This document shows positions 11,501-25,144 of a stretch of DNA of 64,000 bases, in pieces (positions within the stretch are counted from its first letter, which is position 1; each line of letters opens with the position of its first letter). The notes under the pieces were generated by a model. It was not told the DNA's origin, searched no databases, and worked only from the letters and a program-made list of their open reading frames with translations. Source of the DNA: Periplaneta americana (Eukaryota; Arthropoda; Insecta; Blattodea; Blattidae); assembly GCF_040183065.1 (NCBI RefSeq), contig NC_091132.1, positions 162,505,102 through 162,569,101 of the forward strand, given 5' to 3'. A program made the position numbers and the translations under genes.

Positions 11501-14500
11501 TAAATACAAAGAAAACGGGGAACGTTAAGAGGAAAACGATAAGAATACAAAGAAAACGGGTTAAGTTAAGTGGAAAACGATAAGAATACAAAGAATGCGC
11601 GAAAAATTAAGTGGAAAACGATATAAATACAAAGGAAACGCGGAAGGTTAAGAGGAAAACGATATGAATACAAAAATATCGCGGAAAGTTAAGTGCAAAA
11701 CGATATGAATACAAAGAAAACGGGGAAAGTTAAGAGGAAAACGATAAGAATACAATGAAAACGGAGTAAGATAAGTGGAAAACGATAAGAATACAAAGAA
11801 TTCGCGAAAAATTAAGTGGAATACGATAAGAATACAAAGAAAACGGGGAATGTTAAGAGGAAAACGATAAGAATACAATGAAAACGGGTTAAGTTAAGTG
11901 GAAAACGAAAAGAATGCAAAGAATGCGCTGAAAATTTAGTGGAAAAGGTTAAGAATACAAAGTAAACGCGGAAGGTTCAGAGGAAAACGATATGAATTCG
12001 AAGAAATCGAGGAAAGTTAAGTGGAAAACGATACGAATACAATGAAAACGGTGAAAGTTAAGAGGAAAACGATAAGAATACAATGAAAAGAGGGTAAGTT
12101 AAGTGGAAAACGATAAGAATACAAAGAATGCGCGAAAAATTAAGGGGAAAACGATAAGAATACAATTAAATCGCGGAGGGTTAAGAGGAAAACGATATGA
12201 ATACAAAGAAATCGGGGAAAGTTAAGTGGAAAACGATAAGAATACAATGAAAACGGGGAAAGTTAAGAGGAAAACGATACGAATTCAATGAAAACGGGGT
12301 AATTTAAGTGGAAAACGATAGGAATAAAAGGAATGCGTGATAAATTAAGTGGAAAACGATATGAATACAAAGAAAACGCGGAAGGTTAAGAGGAAAACGA
12401 TATGAATACAAAGAAATCGGAGAAAGTTAAATGGAAAACGATAAGAATACAATGAAAACGGGGAAAGTTAAGAGGAAAACGATAACAACACAATGAAAAC
12501 AGGGTAAGATAAGTGGAAAACGATAAAAATACATAGAATGCGCGAAAATTGAAGTGGAAAGCGATATAAATACAAGGAAAATGCGGAAGGTTAAGAGGAA
12601 AACGATATGAATACAAAGAAACCGGGGAAAGTTAAGTGGTAAACGATAAGAATACAATGAAAACGGGGTACGTTAAGTGGAATACGAAAAGAATGAAAGA
12701 ATGCGCTGAAAATTAAGTGGAAAAGGTTAAGAATACAAAGTAAACGCGGAAGGTTCAGAGGAAAACGATATGAATACAAAGAAATCGGGGAAAGTTAAGT
12801 GGAAAACGATAAGAATACAATGGAAACGGTGAAAGTTAAGAGGAAAACGATTAGAATACAATGAAAACAGGGTAAGTTAAGTGGAAAACGATAAGAATAC
12901 AAAGAATGCGCGAAATATTAAGTGGAAAACGATAAGAATACAATGAAATCGCGGAAGGTTAAGAGGAAAACGATACGAATACAATGAAAACGGGGTAAGT
13001 TAAGTGGAAAAATATAAGAATAAAAAGAATGCGCGAAAAATTAAGTGGAAAACGATAAGAATACAAAGAAAACGCGGAAGGTTAAGAGGAAAACAATATG
13101 AATACAAAGAAATCGGGGAAAGTTATGTGGAAAACGATAAGAATACAATGAAAACGGGGAACGTTAAGAGGAAAACGATAAGAATACAATGAGAACGGGG
13201 TAAGATAAGTGGAAAACGATAAAAATACAAAGAAAATGCAGAAGGTTAAGAAGAAAACGATATGAATACAAAGAAATCGTGGAAAGTTAAGTGGTAAACG
13301 ATAAGAATATGATGAAAACGGGGAAAGTCAAGAGGAAAACGATAAGAATACATTGAAAACGGGATAATTTATGTGGAAAACGATAAGAATACAAAGATTG
13401 CCCGAAAATAAAGTGGAAAACGATAAGAATACTAAGAAAACGCGGAAGGTTAAGAGGAAAACGATATGAATACAAAGAAATCGGGGGAAGTTAAGTGGAA
13501 AACGATAAGAATACAATGAAAACGGGAAAAGTTAAGAGGAAAACGATAAGAATACAATGAAAACGGGGTAAGTTAAGTGGAAAACGATAAGAATACAAAT
13601 GATTCGCGAAATATTAAGTGGAAAACGATAAGAATAAAAAGAAAACGCGGAAGGTTAGGAGGAAAATGATTTGAATACAAAGATATCGGGGAAAGTTAAG
13701 TGGAAAACGATAAGACTACAATGAAAACGGGTAAAGTTAAGAGGAAAACGATAAGAATACAAAGAAAACGGGGTTAGTTAAGTGGAAAACTGTAAGAATA
13801 AAAAGAATTCGCGAAAAATTAAGTGGAAAGCGATATAAATACAAAGAAAACGTGGAAATTTAAGAGGAAAACGTTAAGAAAACAATGAAAACGCGGAAGG
13901 TTAAGAGGAAAACGATATGAATACAAAGAAATCGGGGAAAGTTAAGTGGAAAACGATAAGAATACAATGAAATCGCGGAAGGTTAAGAGGAAAATATATG
14001 AATACAAAGAAATCGGGGAAAGTTATGTGGAAAACGATAAGAATACAATGAAAACGGGGAAAGTTAAGAGGAATACGATAAGAATACAATGATAACGGGG
14101 TAAGATAAGTGGAAAACGATAAGAATACAAATAATGCGCGAAAAATTAAGTGGAAAACGATAAGAATACAATGAAATCGCGGAAGGTTAAGAGGAAAATA
14201 TATGAATACAAAGAAATCGGGGAACGTTAATTGGAAAACGATAAGAACACAATGAAAACGCGGAAAGTTAAGAGGAAAACGATACGAATACAATGAAAAC
14301 GGGGTAAGTTAATTGGAAAAAGATAAGAATAAAAAGAATGCGCGAAATATTAAGTGGAAAACGATAAGAATACAAAGAAAACGCCGAAGGTTAACAGGAT
14401 AGCGATATGAATACAAAGAAATCGGGGAAAGTGAAGTGGAAATCGATAAGAATAAAATGAAAACGGGGAAAGTTAAGAGGAAAACGATAAGAATACAATG

Positions 14501-15513
14501 AAAACGTGGTAACATAAGTGGAAAACGATAAAAATACAAAGAATGCGCGAAAAATTAAGTGGAAACCGATAAGAATACAATGAAATCGCGCAAGGTTAAG
14601 AGGAAAACGAATCGAATACAAAGAAATTGGGGAAAGTTAAGTGGTAAACGATAAGAATATAATGAAAACGGGGAAAGTCAAGAGGAAAACGATAAGAATA
14701 CATTGAAAACGGGATAATTTAAGTGGAAAACGATAAGAATACAATGAAAACGGGGTAAGTTAAGTGGAAAACGATAAGAATACAAAGAATGCGCGAAAAA
14801 TTAAGTGGAAAACGATAAGAATACAATGAAATCGCGGAAGGGTAAGAGGAAAACGATACGAATACAATGAAAACGGGGTAAGGTAAGTGGAAAAATATAA
14901 GAATAAAAAGAATGCGCGAAAAATTAAGTGGAAAACGATAAGTATACAAAGAAAACGCGGAAGGTTAAGAGGAAAACAATATGAATACAAAGAAATCGGG
15001 GAAAGTTATGTGGAAAACGATAAGAATACAATGAAAACGGGGAAAGTTAAGAGGAAAACGATAAGAATACAATGAAAACCGGGTAAGATAAGTGGAAAAC
15101 GATAAGAATACAAAGAATTCGCGAAAAATTAAGTGGAATACGATAAGAATACAAAGAAAACGGGGAATGTTAAGAGGAAAACGATAAGAATACAATGAAA
15201 ACGGGTTAAGTTAAGTGGAAAACGAAAAGAATGCAAAGAATGCGCTGAAAATTTAGTGGAAAAGGTTAAGAATACAAAGTAAACGTGGAAGGTTCAGAGG
15301 AAAACGATATGAATTCGAAGAAATCGAGGAAAGTTAAGTGGAAAACGATACGAATACAATGAAAACGGTGAAAGTTAAGAGGAAAACGATAAGAATACAA
15401 TGAAAAGAGGGTAAAGTAAGTGGAAAACGATAAGAATACAAAGAATGCGCGAAAAATTAAGTGGAAAACGATAAGAATACAATTAAATCGCGGAGGGTTA
15501 AGAGGAAAACGAT
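8590..15513 (+). repeat. Satellite higher-order repeat, copy A (6924 bp)
   Basis: First full copy of a 6924-bp higher-order repeat built from about 169 monomers of 41 bp. Any distinctive site recurs exactly 6924 bp downstream: the AAGGATACAATG unit near 8836 and 15760, the run of nine or ten A near 9827 and 16751, the AACAATATG unit near 13093 and 20017. The left edge is placed where identity to copy B begins (between about 8560 and 8600). Monomers follow a loose five-unit cycle of about 205 bp: GGGGTAA type, ATGCGCGAAAAA type, GCGGAAG type, GATATG...TCGGGGAAA type, GGGGAAA type. Two internal block duplications are visible: about 11770-12210 resembles 15087-15527, and about 12930-13080 resembles 14813-14963. 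No protein gene. Confidence 0.93.
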
Positions 15514-18500
15514 ATGAATACAAAGAAATCGGGGAAAGTTAAGTGGAAAACGATAAGAATACAATGAAAACGGGGAAAGTTAAGAGGAAAACGATAAGAA
15601 TACAATGAAAACGGGGTAAGTTAAGTGGAAAACGATAAGAACACAAATGATGCGCGAAAAATTAAGTGGAAAACAATAAGAATACAAAGAAAACGCGGAA
15701 AGTTAGGAGGAAAACGATATGAATACAAAGAAATCAGGGAAAGTTAAGTGGAAAACGATAAGGATACAATGAAAACGGGGAACGTTAAGAGGAGAACGAT
15801 AAGAATACAAAGAAAACGGAGTAAGTTAAGTGGAAAACGGTAAGAATACAAAGAATGCGCGAAAAATTGAGTGGAAAACGATAAGAATACCAAGAAAACG
15901 CGGAAGGTTAAGAGGAAAACGATATGAATACAAAGAAATCGGGGAAAGTTAAGTGGAAAACGATAAGAATACAATGAAAACGGGGAAAGTTAAGAGGAAA
16001 ACGATAAGAATACAATGCAAACGGGGTAAGATAAGTGGAAAACGATAAGAATACAAAGAATGGGCGAAAACTTAAGTGGAAAACGATGAAATAGAAAGAA
16101 AACGCGGAAGGTTCAGAGGAAAACGATATGAATACAAAGAAATCGGGGATAGTTAAGTGGAAAACGATAAGAATACAATGAAAACGGGTAAAGTTAAGAG
16201 GAAAACGATAACAATACAATGAAAACGGAGTAAGATGAGTGAAAAATGATAAGAATACAAAGAATTCGCGAAAAATTAAGTGGAAAACGATAAGAATACA
16301 AAGAAAACGGGGAAAGTTAAGAGGAAAACGATAAGAATACAATGAAAACGGGGAAAGTTAAGAGGAAAACGATAACAACACAATGAAAACAGGGTAAGAT
16401 AAGTGGAAAACGATAAAAATACATAGAATGCGCGAAAAATTAAGAGGAAAGCGATATAAATACAAGGAAAATGCGGAAGGTTAAGAGGAAAACGATATGA
16501 ATACAAAGAAACCGGGGAAAGTTAAGTGGAAAACGATAAGAATACAATGAAAACGGGGAAAGTTAAGAGGAAAACGATAAGAATACAATGAAAACGGGAT
16601 AATTTAAGTGGAAAACGATAAGAATACAATGAAAACGGGGAAAGTTAAGAGGAAAACGATAAGATTAAAATGAAAACGGGGTAAGTTAAGTGCAAACCGA
16701 TAAGAATACAAAGAATTCGCGAGAAAATAAGTGGAAAACGATGTAAATACAAAAAAAAAACGGGGAAAGTTAAGAGGAAAACGATAAGAATGCAATGAAA
16801 ACGGGGTAAGTTAAGTGGAAAACGATAAGAATACAAATGATGCGCGAAAAATTAAGTGGAAAACGATAAGAATACAAGGAAAACGCGGAAGGTTAGGAGG
16901 AAAACGATATGTATACAAAGAAATCGGGGAAAGTTAAGTGGAAAACGATAGGAATACAATGAAAACGGGGAAAGTTAAGAGGAAAACGATAAGACTACAA
17001 TGAACACGGGGTAAGTTAAGTGGAATACAGTAAGAATACAAAGAATTCGCGAAAAATTAAGTGGAAAACGATATAAATACAAAGAAAACGGGGAACGTTA
17101 AGAGGAAAACGATAAGAATAGAATGAAAACGGGATAAGTTAAGTGGAAAACGATAAGAATACAAAGAATGCGCGAAAAATTAAGAGGAAAACGATAAGAA
17201 TACAAAGGAAACGCGGAAGGTTAAGAGAAAAACGACATGAATACAAAGAAATCGGGAAAAGTTAAGTGGAAAACGATAAAATTACAATGAAAACGGGGAA
17301 AGTTAAGAGGAAAACGATAAGAATAAAATGAAAACGGGGTAAGATAAGTGGAAAACGATAAGAATACAAAGAATGCATGAAAAATTATTTGGAAAACGAT
17401 AAGAATACAAAGAAAACGCGGAAGGTTCAGAGGAAAACAATATGAATACAAAGAAATCGGGGAAAGATAAATGGCAAACGATAAGAGTACAAAGAAAACG
17501 GGGAAAGTTAAGAGGAAAACGGAAGGAATGCAATGAAAACGGGGTAAGATAAGTGGAAAACGATAAGAATACGAAGAATTCTCGAAAAATTAAGTGAAAA
17601 ACGATAAGAATACAAAGAAAACGGGGAAAGTTAAGAGGAAAACGATAAGAATACAATGAAAACGGGGTAAGTTAAGTGGAAAACGAAAAGAATGCTAGGA
17701 ATGCGCTGAAAATTAAGCGGAAAGCAATAGAATACAAAGAAAACGCGGAAGGTTAAGAGGAAAACGATATGAAAACAAAGAAATCGGGGAAAGTTAAGTG
17801 GAAAACGATAAGAATGCAATTAAAATGGTGAAAGTTAAGAGGAAAATGATAGGAATACAATGAAAACAGGGTAAGTTAAGTGGAAAACGATAAGAATACA
17901 AAGAATGCGCCAAAATTTAAGTGGAAAACGATAATAATACAATGAAATCGCGGAAGGTTAAGAGGAAAACGATTTGAATACAAAGAAATCGGGGAAAGTT
18001 AAGTGGAAAACGAAGAGAATACAATGAAAACGGGGAAATTTAATAGGAAAACGATACGATTACAATGAAAACGGGGTAAGATAAGTGGAAACCGATAAAA
18101 ATACAAAGAATGCCCGAAAAATTAAGTGGAAAACGATATAAATACAAAGAAAATGCGGAAGGTTAAGAGATAAACGATATGAATACGAAGAAATCGGGGA
18201 GAGTTAAGTGGTAAACGATAAGAATACAATGAGAACGGGGAAAGTTATGAGGAAAACGATAAGAATACAATGAAAACGTGATAATTTAACTGAAAAACGA
18301 TAAGAATACGATGAAAACGGGGAAAGTTAAGAGGAACACCATAAGAATAAAATGAAAACAGGGTAAGTTAAGTGGAAAACGATAAGAATACAAGAATTCG
18401 CGAAAAATTAAGCGGAAAACGATATAAATACAAAGAAAACGGGGAACGTTAAGAGGAAAACGATAAGAATACAAAGAAAACGGGTTAAGTTAAGTGGAAA

Positions 18501-21500
18501 ACGATAAGAATACAAAGAATGCGCGAAAAATTAAGTGGAAAACGATATAAATACAAAGGAAACGCGGAAGGTTAAGAGGAAAACGATATGAATACAAAAA
18601 TATCGCGGAAAGTTAAGTGCAAAACGATATGAATACAAAGAAAACGGGGAAAGTTAAGAGGAAAACGATAAGAATACAATGAAAACGGAGTAAGATAAGT
18701 GGAAAACGATAAGAATACAAAGAATTCGCGAAAAATTAAGTGGAATACGATAAGAATACAAAGAAAACGGGGAATGTTAAGAGGAAAACGATAAGAATAC
18801 AATGAAAACGGGTTAAGTTAAGTGGAAAACGAAAAGAATGCAAAGAATGCGCTGAAAATTTAGTGGAAAAGGTTAAGAATACAAAGTAAACGCGGAAGGT
18901 TCAGAGGAAAACGATATGAATTCGAAGAAATCGAGGAAAGTTAAGTGGAAAACGATACGAATACAATGAAAACGGTGAAAGTTAAGAGGAAAACGATAAG
19001 AATACAATGAAAAGAGGGTAAGTTAAGTGGAAAACGATAAGAATACAAAGAATGCGCGAAAAATTAAGGGGAAAACGATAAGAATACAATTAAATCGCGG
19101 AGGGTTAAGAGGAAAACGATATGAATACAAAGAAATCGGGGAAAGTTAAGTGGAAAACGATAAGAATACAATGAAAACGGGGAAAGTTAAGAGGAAAACG
19201 ATACGAATTCAATGAAAACGGGGTAATTTAAGTGGAAAACGATAGGAATAAAAGGAATGCGTGATAAATTAAGTGGAAAACGATATGAATACAAAGAAAA
19301 CGCGGAAGGTTAAGAGGAAAACGATATGAATACAAAGAAATCGGAGAAAGTTAAATGGAAAACGATAAGAATACAATGAAAACGGGGAAAGTTAAGAGGA
19401 AAACGATAACAACACAATGAAAACAGGGTAAGATAAGTGGAAAACGATAAAAATACATAGAATGCGCGAAAATTGAAGTGGAAAGCGATATAAATACAAG
19501 GAAAATGCGGAAGGTTAAGAGGAAAACGATATGAATACAAAGAAACCGGGGAAAGTTAAGTGGTAAACGATAAGAATACAATGAAAACGGGGTACGTTAA
19601 GTGGAATACGAAAAGAATGAAAGAATGCGCTGAAAATTAAGTGGAAAAGGTTAAGAATACAAAGTTAACGCGGAAGGGTCAGAGGAAAACGATATGAATA
19701 CAAAGAAATCGGGGAAAGTTAAGTGGAAAACGATAAGAATACAATGGAAACGGTGAAAGTTAAGAGGAAAACGATTAGAATACAATGAAAACAGGGTAAG
19801 TTAAGTGGAAAACGATAAGAATACAAAGAATGCGCGAAATATTAAGTGGAAAACGATAAGAATACAATGAAATCGCGGAAGGTTAAGAGGAAAACGATAC
19901 GAATACAATGAAAACGGGGTAAGTTAAGTGGAAAAATATAAGAATAAAAAGAATGCGCGAAAAATTAAGTGGAAAACGATAAGAATACAAAGAAAACGCG
20001 GAAGGTTAAGAGGAAAACAATATGAATACAAAGAAATCGGGGAAAGTTATGTGGAAAACGATAAGAATACAATGAAAACGGGGAACGTTAAGAGGAAAAC
20101 GATAAGAATACAATGAGAACGGGGTAAGATAAGTGGAAAACGATAAAAATACAAAGAAAATGCAGAAGGTTAAGAAGAAAACGATATGAATACAAAGAAA
20201 TCGTGGAAAGTTAAGTGGTAAACGATAAGAATATGATGAAAACGGGGAAAGTCAAGAGGAAAACGATAAGAATACATTGAAAACGGGATAAATTATGTGG
20301 AAAACGATAAGAATACAAAGATTGCCCGAAAATAAAGTGGAAAACGATAAGAATACTAAGAAAACGCGGAAGGTTAAGAGGAAAACGATATGAATACAAA
20401 GAAATCGGGGGAAGTTAAGTGGAAAACGATAAGAATACAATGAAAACGGGAAAAGTTAAGAGGAAAACGATAAGAATACAATGAAAACGGGGTAAGTTAA
20501 GTGGAAAACGATAAGAATACAAATGATTCGCGAAATATTAAGTGGAAAACGATAAGAATAAAAAGAAAACGCGGAAGGTTAGGAGGAAAATGATTTGAAT
20601 ACAAAGATATCGGGGAAAGTTAAGTGGAAAACGATAAGACTACAATGAAAACGGGTAAAGTTAAGAGGAAAACGATAAGAATACAAAGAAAACGGGGTTA
20701 GTTAAGTGGAAAACTGTAAGAATAAAAAGAATTCGCGAAAAATTAAGTGGAAAGCGATATAAATACAAAGAAAACGTGGAAATTTAAGAGGAAAACGTTA
20801 AGAAAACAATGAAAACGCGGAAGGTTAAGAGGAAAACGATATGAATACAAAGAAATCGGGGAAAGTTAAGTGGAAAACGATAAGAATACAATGAAATCGC
20901 GGAAGGTTAAGAGGAAAATATATGAATACAAAGAAATCGGGGAAAGTTATGTGGAAAACGATAAGAATACAATGAAAACGGGGAAAGTTAAGAGGAATAC
21001 GATAAGAATACAATGATAACGGGGTAAGATAAGTGGAAAACGATAAGAATACAAATAATGCGCGAAAAATTAAGTGGAAAACGATAAGAATACAATGAAA
21101 TCGCGGAAGGTTAAGAGGAAAATATATGAATACAAAGAAATCGGGGAACGTTAATTGGAAAACGATAAGAACACAATGAAAACGCGGAAAGTTAAGAGGA
21201 AAACGATACGAATACAATGAAAACGGGGTAAGTTAATTGGAAAAAGATAAGAATAAAAAGAATGCGCGAAATATTAAGTGGAAAACGATAAGAATACAAA
21301 GAAAACGCCGAAGGTTAACAGGATAGCGATATGAATACAAAGAAATCGGGGAAAGTGAAGTGGAAATCGATAAGAATACAATGAAAACGGGGAAAGTTAA
21401 GAGGAAAACGATAAGAATACAATGAAAACGTGGTAACATAAGTGGAAAACGATAAAAATACAAAGAATGCGCGAAAAATTAAGTGGAAACCGATAAGAAT

Positions 21501-22437
21501 ACAATGAAATCGCGCAAGGTTAAGAGGAAAACGAATCGAATACAAAGAAATTGGGGAAAGTTAAGTGGTAAACGATAAGAATATAATGAAAACGGGGAAA
21601 GTCAAGAGGAAAACGATAAGAATACATTGAAAACGGGATAATTTAAGTGGAAAACGATAAGAATACAATGAAAACGGGGTAAGTTAAGTGGAAAACGATA
21701 AGAATACAAAGAATGCGCGAAAAATTAAGTGGAAAACGATAAGAATACAATGAAATCGCGGAAGGGTAAGAGGAAAACGATACGAATACAATGAAAACGG
21801 GGTAAGGTAAGTGGAAAAATATAAGAATAAAAAGAATGCGCGAAAAATTAAGTGGAAAACGATAAGTATACAAAGAAAACGCGGAAGGTTAAGAGGAAAA
21901 CAATATGAATACAAAGAAATCGGGGAAAGTTATGTGGAAAACGATAAGAATACAATGAAAACGGGGAAAGTTAAGAGGAAAACGATAAGAATACAATGAA
22001 AACCGGGTAAGATAAGTGGAAAACGATAAGAATACAAAGAATTCGCGAAAAATTAAGTGGAATACGATAAGAATACAAAGAAAACGGGGAATGTTAAGAG
22101 GAAAACGATAAGAATACAATGAAAACGGGTTAAGTTAAGTGGAAAACGAAAAGAATGCAAAGAATGCGCTGAAAATTTAGTGGAAAAGGTTAAGAATACA
22201 AAGTAAACGTGGAAGGTTCAGAGGAAAACGATATGAATTCGAAGAAATCGAGGAAAGTTAAGTGGAAAACGATACGAATACAATGAAAACGGTGAAAGTT
22301 AAGAGGAAAACGATAAGAATACAATGAAAAGAGGGTAAAGTAAGTGGAAAACGATAAGAATACAAAGAATGCGCGAAAAATTAAGTGGAAAACGATAAGA
22401 ATACAATTAAATCGCGGAGGGTTAAGAGGAAAACGAT
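15514..22437 (+). repeat. Satellite higher-order repeat, copy B (6924 bp)
   Basis: Full copy offset by exactly 6924 bp from A with very few base differences. Copy-specific bases include GGAAAAC near 16399 where A and D have TATAAAAC, AAAGAATGCGCG near 17165 where A and D have AAAGATTGCGCG, and ATAAATTATGTGG near 20288 where A has ATAATTTATGTGG. Nearly all satellite-derived open frames in A have an identical or one-residue-different partner here, which shows how recent the duplication is. Confidence 0.93.
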
Positions 22438-25144
22438 ATGAATACAAAGAAATCGGGGAAAGTTAAGTGGAAAACGATAAGAATACAATGAAAACGGGGA
22501 AAGTTAAGAGGAAAACGATAAGAATACAATGAAAACGGGGTAAGTTAAGTGGAAAACGATAAGAACACAAATGATGCGCGAAAAATTAAGTGGAAAACAA
22601 TAAGAATACAAAGAAAACGCGGAAAGTTAGGAGGAAAACGATATGAATACAAAGATATCAGGGAAAGTTAAGTGGAAAACGATAAGGATACAATGAAAAC
22701 GGGGAACGTTAAGAGGAGAACGATAAGAATACAAAGAAAACGGAGTAAGTTAAGTGGAAAACGGTAAGAATACAAAGAATGCGCGAAAAATTGAGTGGAA
22801 AACGATAAGAATACCAAGAAAACGCGGAAGGTTAAGAGGAAAACGATATGAATACAAAGAAATCGGGGAAAGTTAAGTGGAAAACGATAAGAATACAATG
22901 AAAACGGGGAAAGTTAAGAGGAAAACGATAAGAATACAATGCAAACGGGGTAAGATAAGTGGAAAACGATAAGAATACAAAGAATGGGCGAAAACTTAAG
23001 TGGAAAACGATGAAATAGAAAGAAAACGCGGAAGGTTCAGAGGAAAACGATATGAATACAAAGAAATCGGGGATAGTTAAGTGGAAAACGATAAGAATAC
23101 AATGAAAAAGGGTAAAGTTAAGAGGAAAACGATAACAATACAATGAAAACGGGGTAAGATGAGTGAAAAATGATAAGAATACAAAGAATTCGCGAAAAAT
23201 TAAGTGGAAAACGATAAGAATACAAAGAAAACGGGGAAAGTTAAGAGGAAAACGATAAGAATACAATGAAAACGGGGAAAGTTAAGAGGAAAACGATAAC
23301 AACACAATGAAAACAGGGTAAGATAAGTGGAAAACGATAAAAATACATAGAATGCGCGAAAAATTAAGAGGAAAGCGATATAAATACAAGGAAAATGCGG
23401 AAGGTTAAGAGGAAAACGATATGAATACAAAGAAACCGGGGAAAGTTAAGTGGAAAACGATAAGAATACAATGAAAACGGGGAAAGTTAAGAGGAAAACG
23501 ATAAGAATACAATGAAAACGGGATAATTTAAGTGGAAAACGATAAGAATACAATGAAAACGGGGAAAGTTAAGAGGAAAACGATAAGATTAAAATGAAAA
23601 CGGGGTAAGTTAAGTGCAAACCGATAAGAATACAAAGAATTCGCGAGAAAATAAGTGGAAAACGATGTAAATACAAAAAAAAAACGGGGAAAGTTAAGAG
23701 GAAAACGATAAGAATGCAATGAAAACGGGGTAAGTTAACTGGAAAACGATAAGAATACAAATGATGCGCGAAAAATTAAGTGGAAAACGATAACAATACA
23801 AGGAAAACGCGGAAGGTTAGGAGGAAAACGATATGTATACAAAGAAATCGGGGAAAGTTAAGTGGAAAACGATAGGAATACAATGAAAACGGGGAAAGTT
23901 AAGAGGAAAACGATAAGACTACAATGAACACGGGGTAAGTTAAGTGGAATACAGTAAGAATACAAAGAATTCGCGAAAAATTAAGTGGAAAACGATATAA
24001 ATACAAAGAAAACGGGGAACGTTAAGAGGAAAACGATAAGAATAGAATGAAAACGGGATAAGTTAAGTGGAAAACGATAAGAATACAAAGAATGCGCGAA
24101 AAATTAAGAGGAAAACGATAAGAATACAAAGGAAACGCGGAAGGTTAAGAGAAAAACGACATGAATACAAAGAAATCGGGAAAAGTTAAGTGGAAAACGA
24201 TAAAATTACAATGAAAACGGGGAAAGTTAAGAGGAAAACGATAAGAATAAAATGAAAACGGGGTAAGATAAGTGGAAAACGATAAGAATACAAAGAATGC
24301 ATGAAAAATTATTTGGAAAACGATAAGAATACAAAGAAAACGGGGAATGTTAAGAGGAAAACGATAAGAATACAATGAAAACGGGGTAAGTTAAGTGGAA
24401 AACGATAAGAATACAAAGAATGCGCGAAAAATTAAGTGGAAAACGATAAGAATACAATGAAATCGCGGAAGGGTAAGAGGAAAACGATACGAATACAATG
24501 AAAACGGGGTAAGGTAAGTGGAAAAATATAAGAATAAAAAGAATGCGCGAAAAATTAAGTGGAAAACGATAAGTATACAAAGAAAACGCGGAAGGTTAAG
24601 AGGAAAACAATATGAATACAAAGAAATCGGGGAAAGTTATGTGGAAAACGATAAGAATACAATGAAAACGGGGAAAGTTAAGAGGAAAACGATAAGAATA
24701 CAATGAAAACCGGGTAAGATAAGTGGAAAACGATAAGAATACAAAGAATTCGCGAAAAATTAAGTGGAATACGATAAGAATACAAAGAAAACGGGGAATG
24801 TTAAGAGGAAAACGATAAGAATACAATGAAAACGGGTTAAGTTAAGTGGAAAACGAAAAGAATGCAAAGAATGCGCTGAAAATTTAGTGGAAAAGGTTAA
24901 GAATACAAAGTAAACGTGGAAGGTTCAGAGGAAAACGATATGAATTCGAAGAAATCGAGGAAAGTTAAGTGGAAAACGATACGAATACAATGAAAACGGT
25001 GAAAGTTAAGAGGAAAACGATAAGAATACAATGAAAAGAGGGTAAAGTAAGTGGAAAACGATAAGAATACAAAGAATGCGCGAAAAATTAAGTGGAAAAC
25101 GATAAGAATACAATTAAATCGCGGAGGGTTAAGAGGAAAACGAT
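22438..25144 (+). repeat. Satellite higher-order repeat, copy C with about 4.2-kb internal deletion
   Basis: Follows copy B at the same 6924-bp spacing up to about 24320, then jumps to sequence corresponding to about 14700 in copy A. The offset to copy A falls from 13848 to 9631, so 4217 bp are missing and the copy is 2707 bp long. The join falls in a monomer reading CGGGGAATGTTAAGAGG (near 24340), within homologous 41-bp units, as expected of an unequal exchange or intrastrand deletion. At diagnostic sites in the retained left part it carries the B-type bases (GGAAAAC near 23323, AAAGAATGCGCG near 24089). Confidence 0.9.

Noticed and set aside
13004..13192. Plus-strand Lys/Arg-rich frames (MEKYKNKKNARKIKWK...) repeated at about 14887, 19928, 21811, 24518, 29518, 31401, 32834 and 34761
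   Set aside because: These are the purine-strand translation of satellite monomers where the stop is mutated; their spacing simply follows the HOR and its internal duplications.
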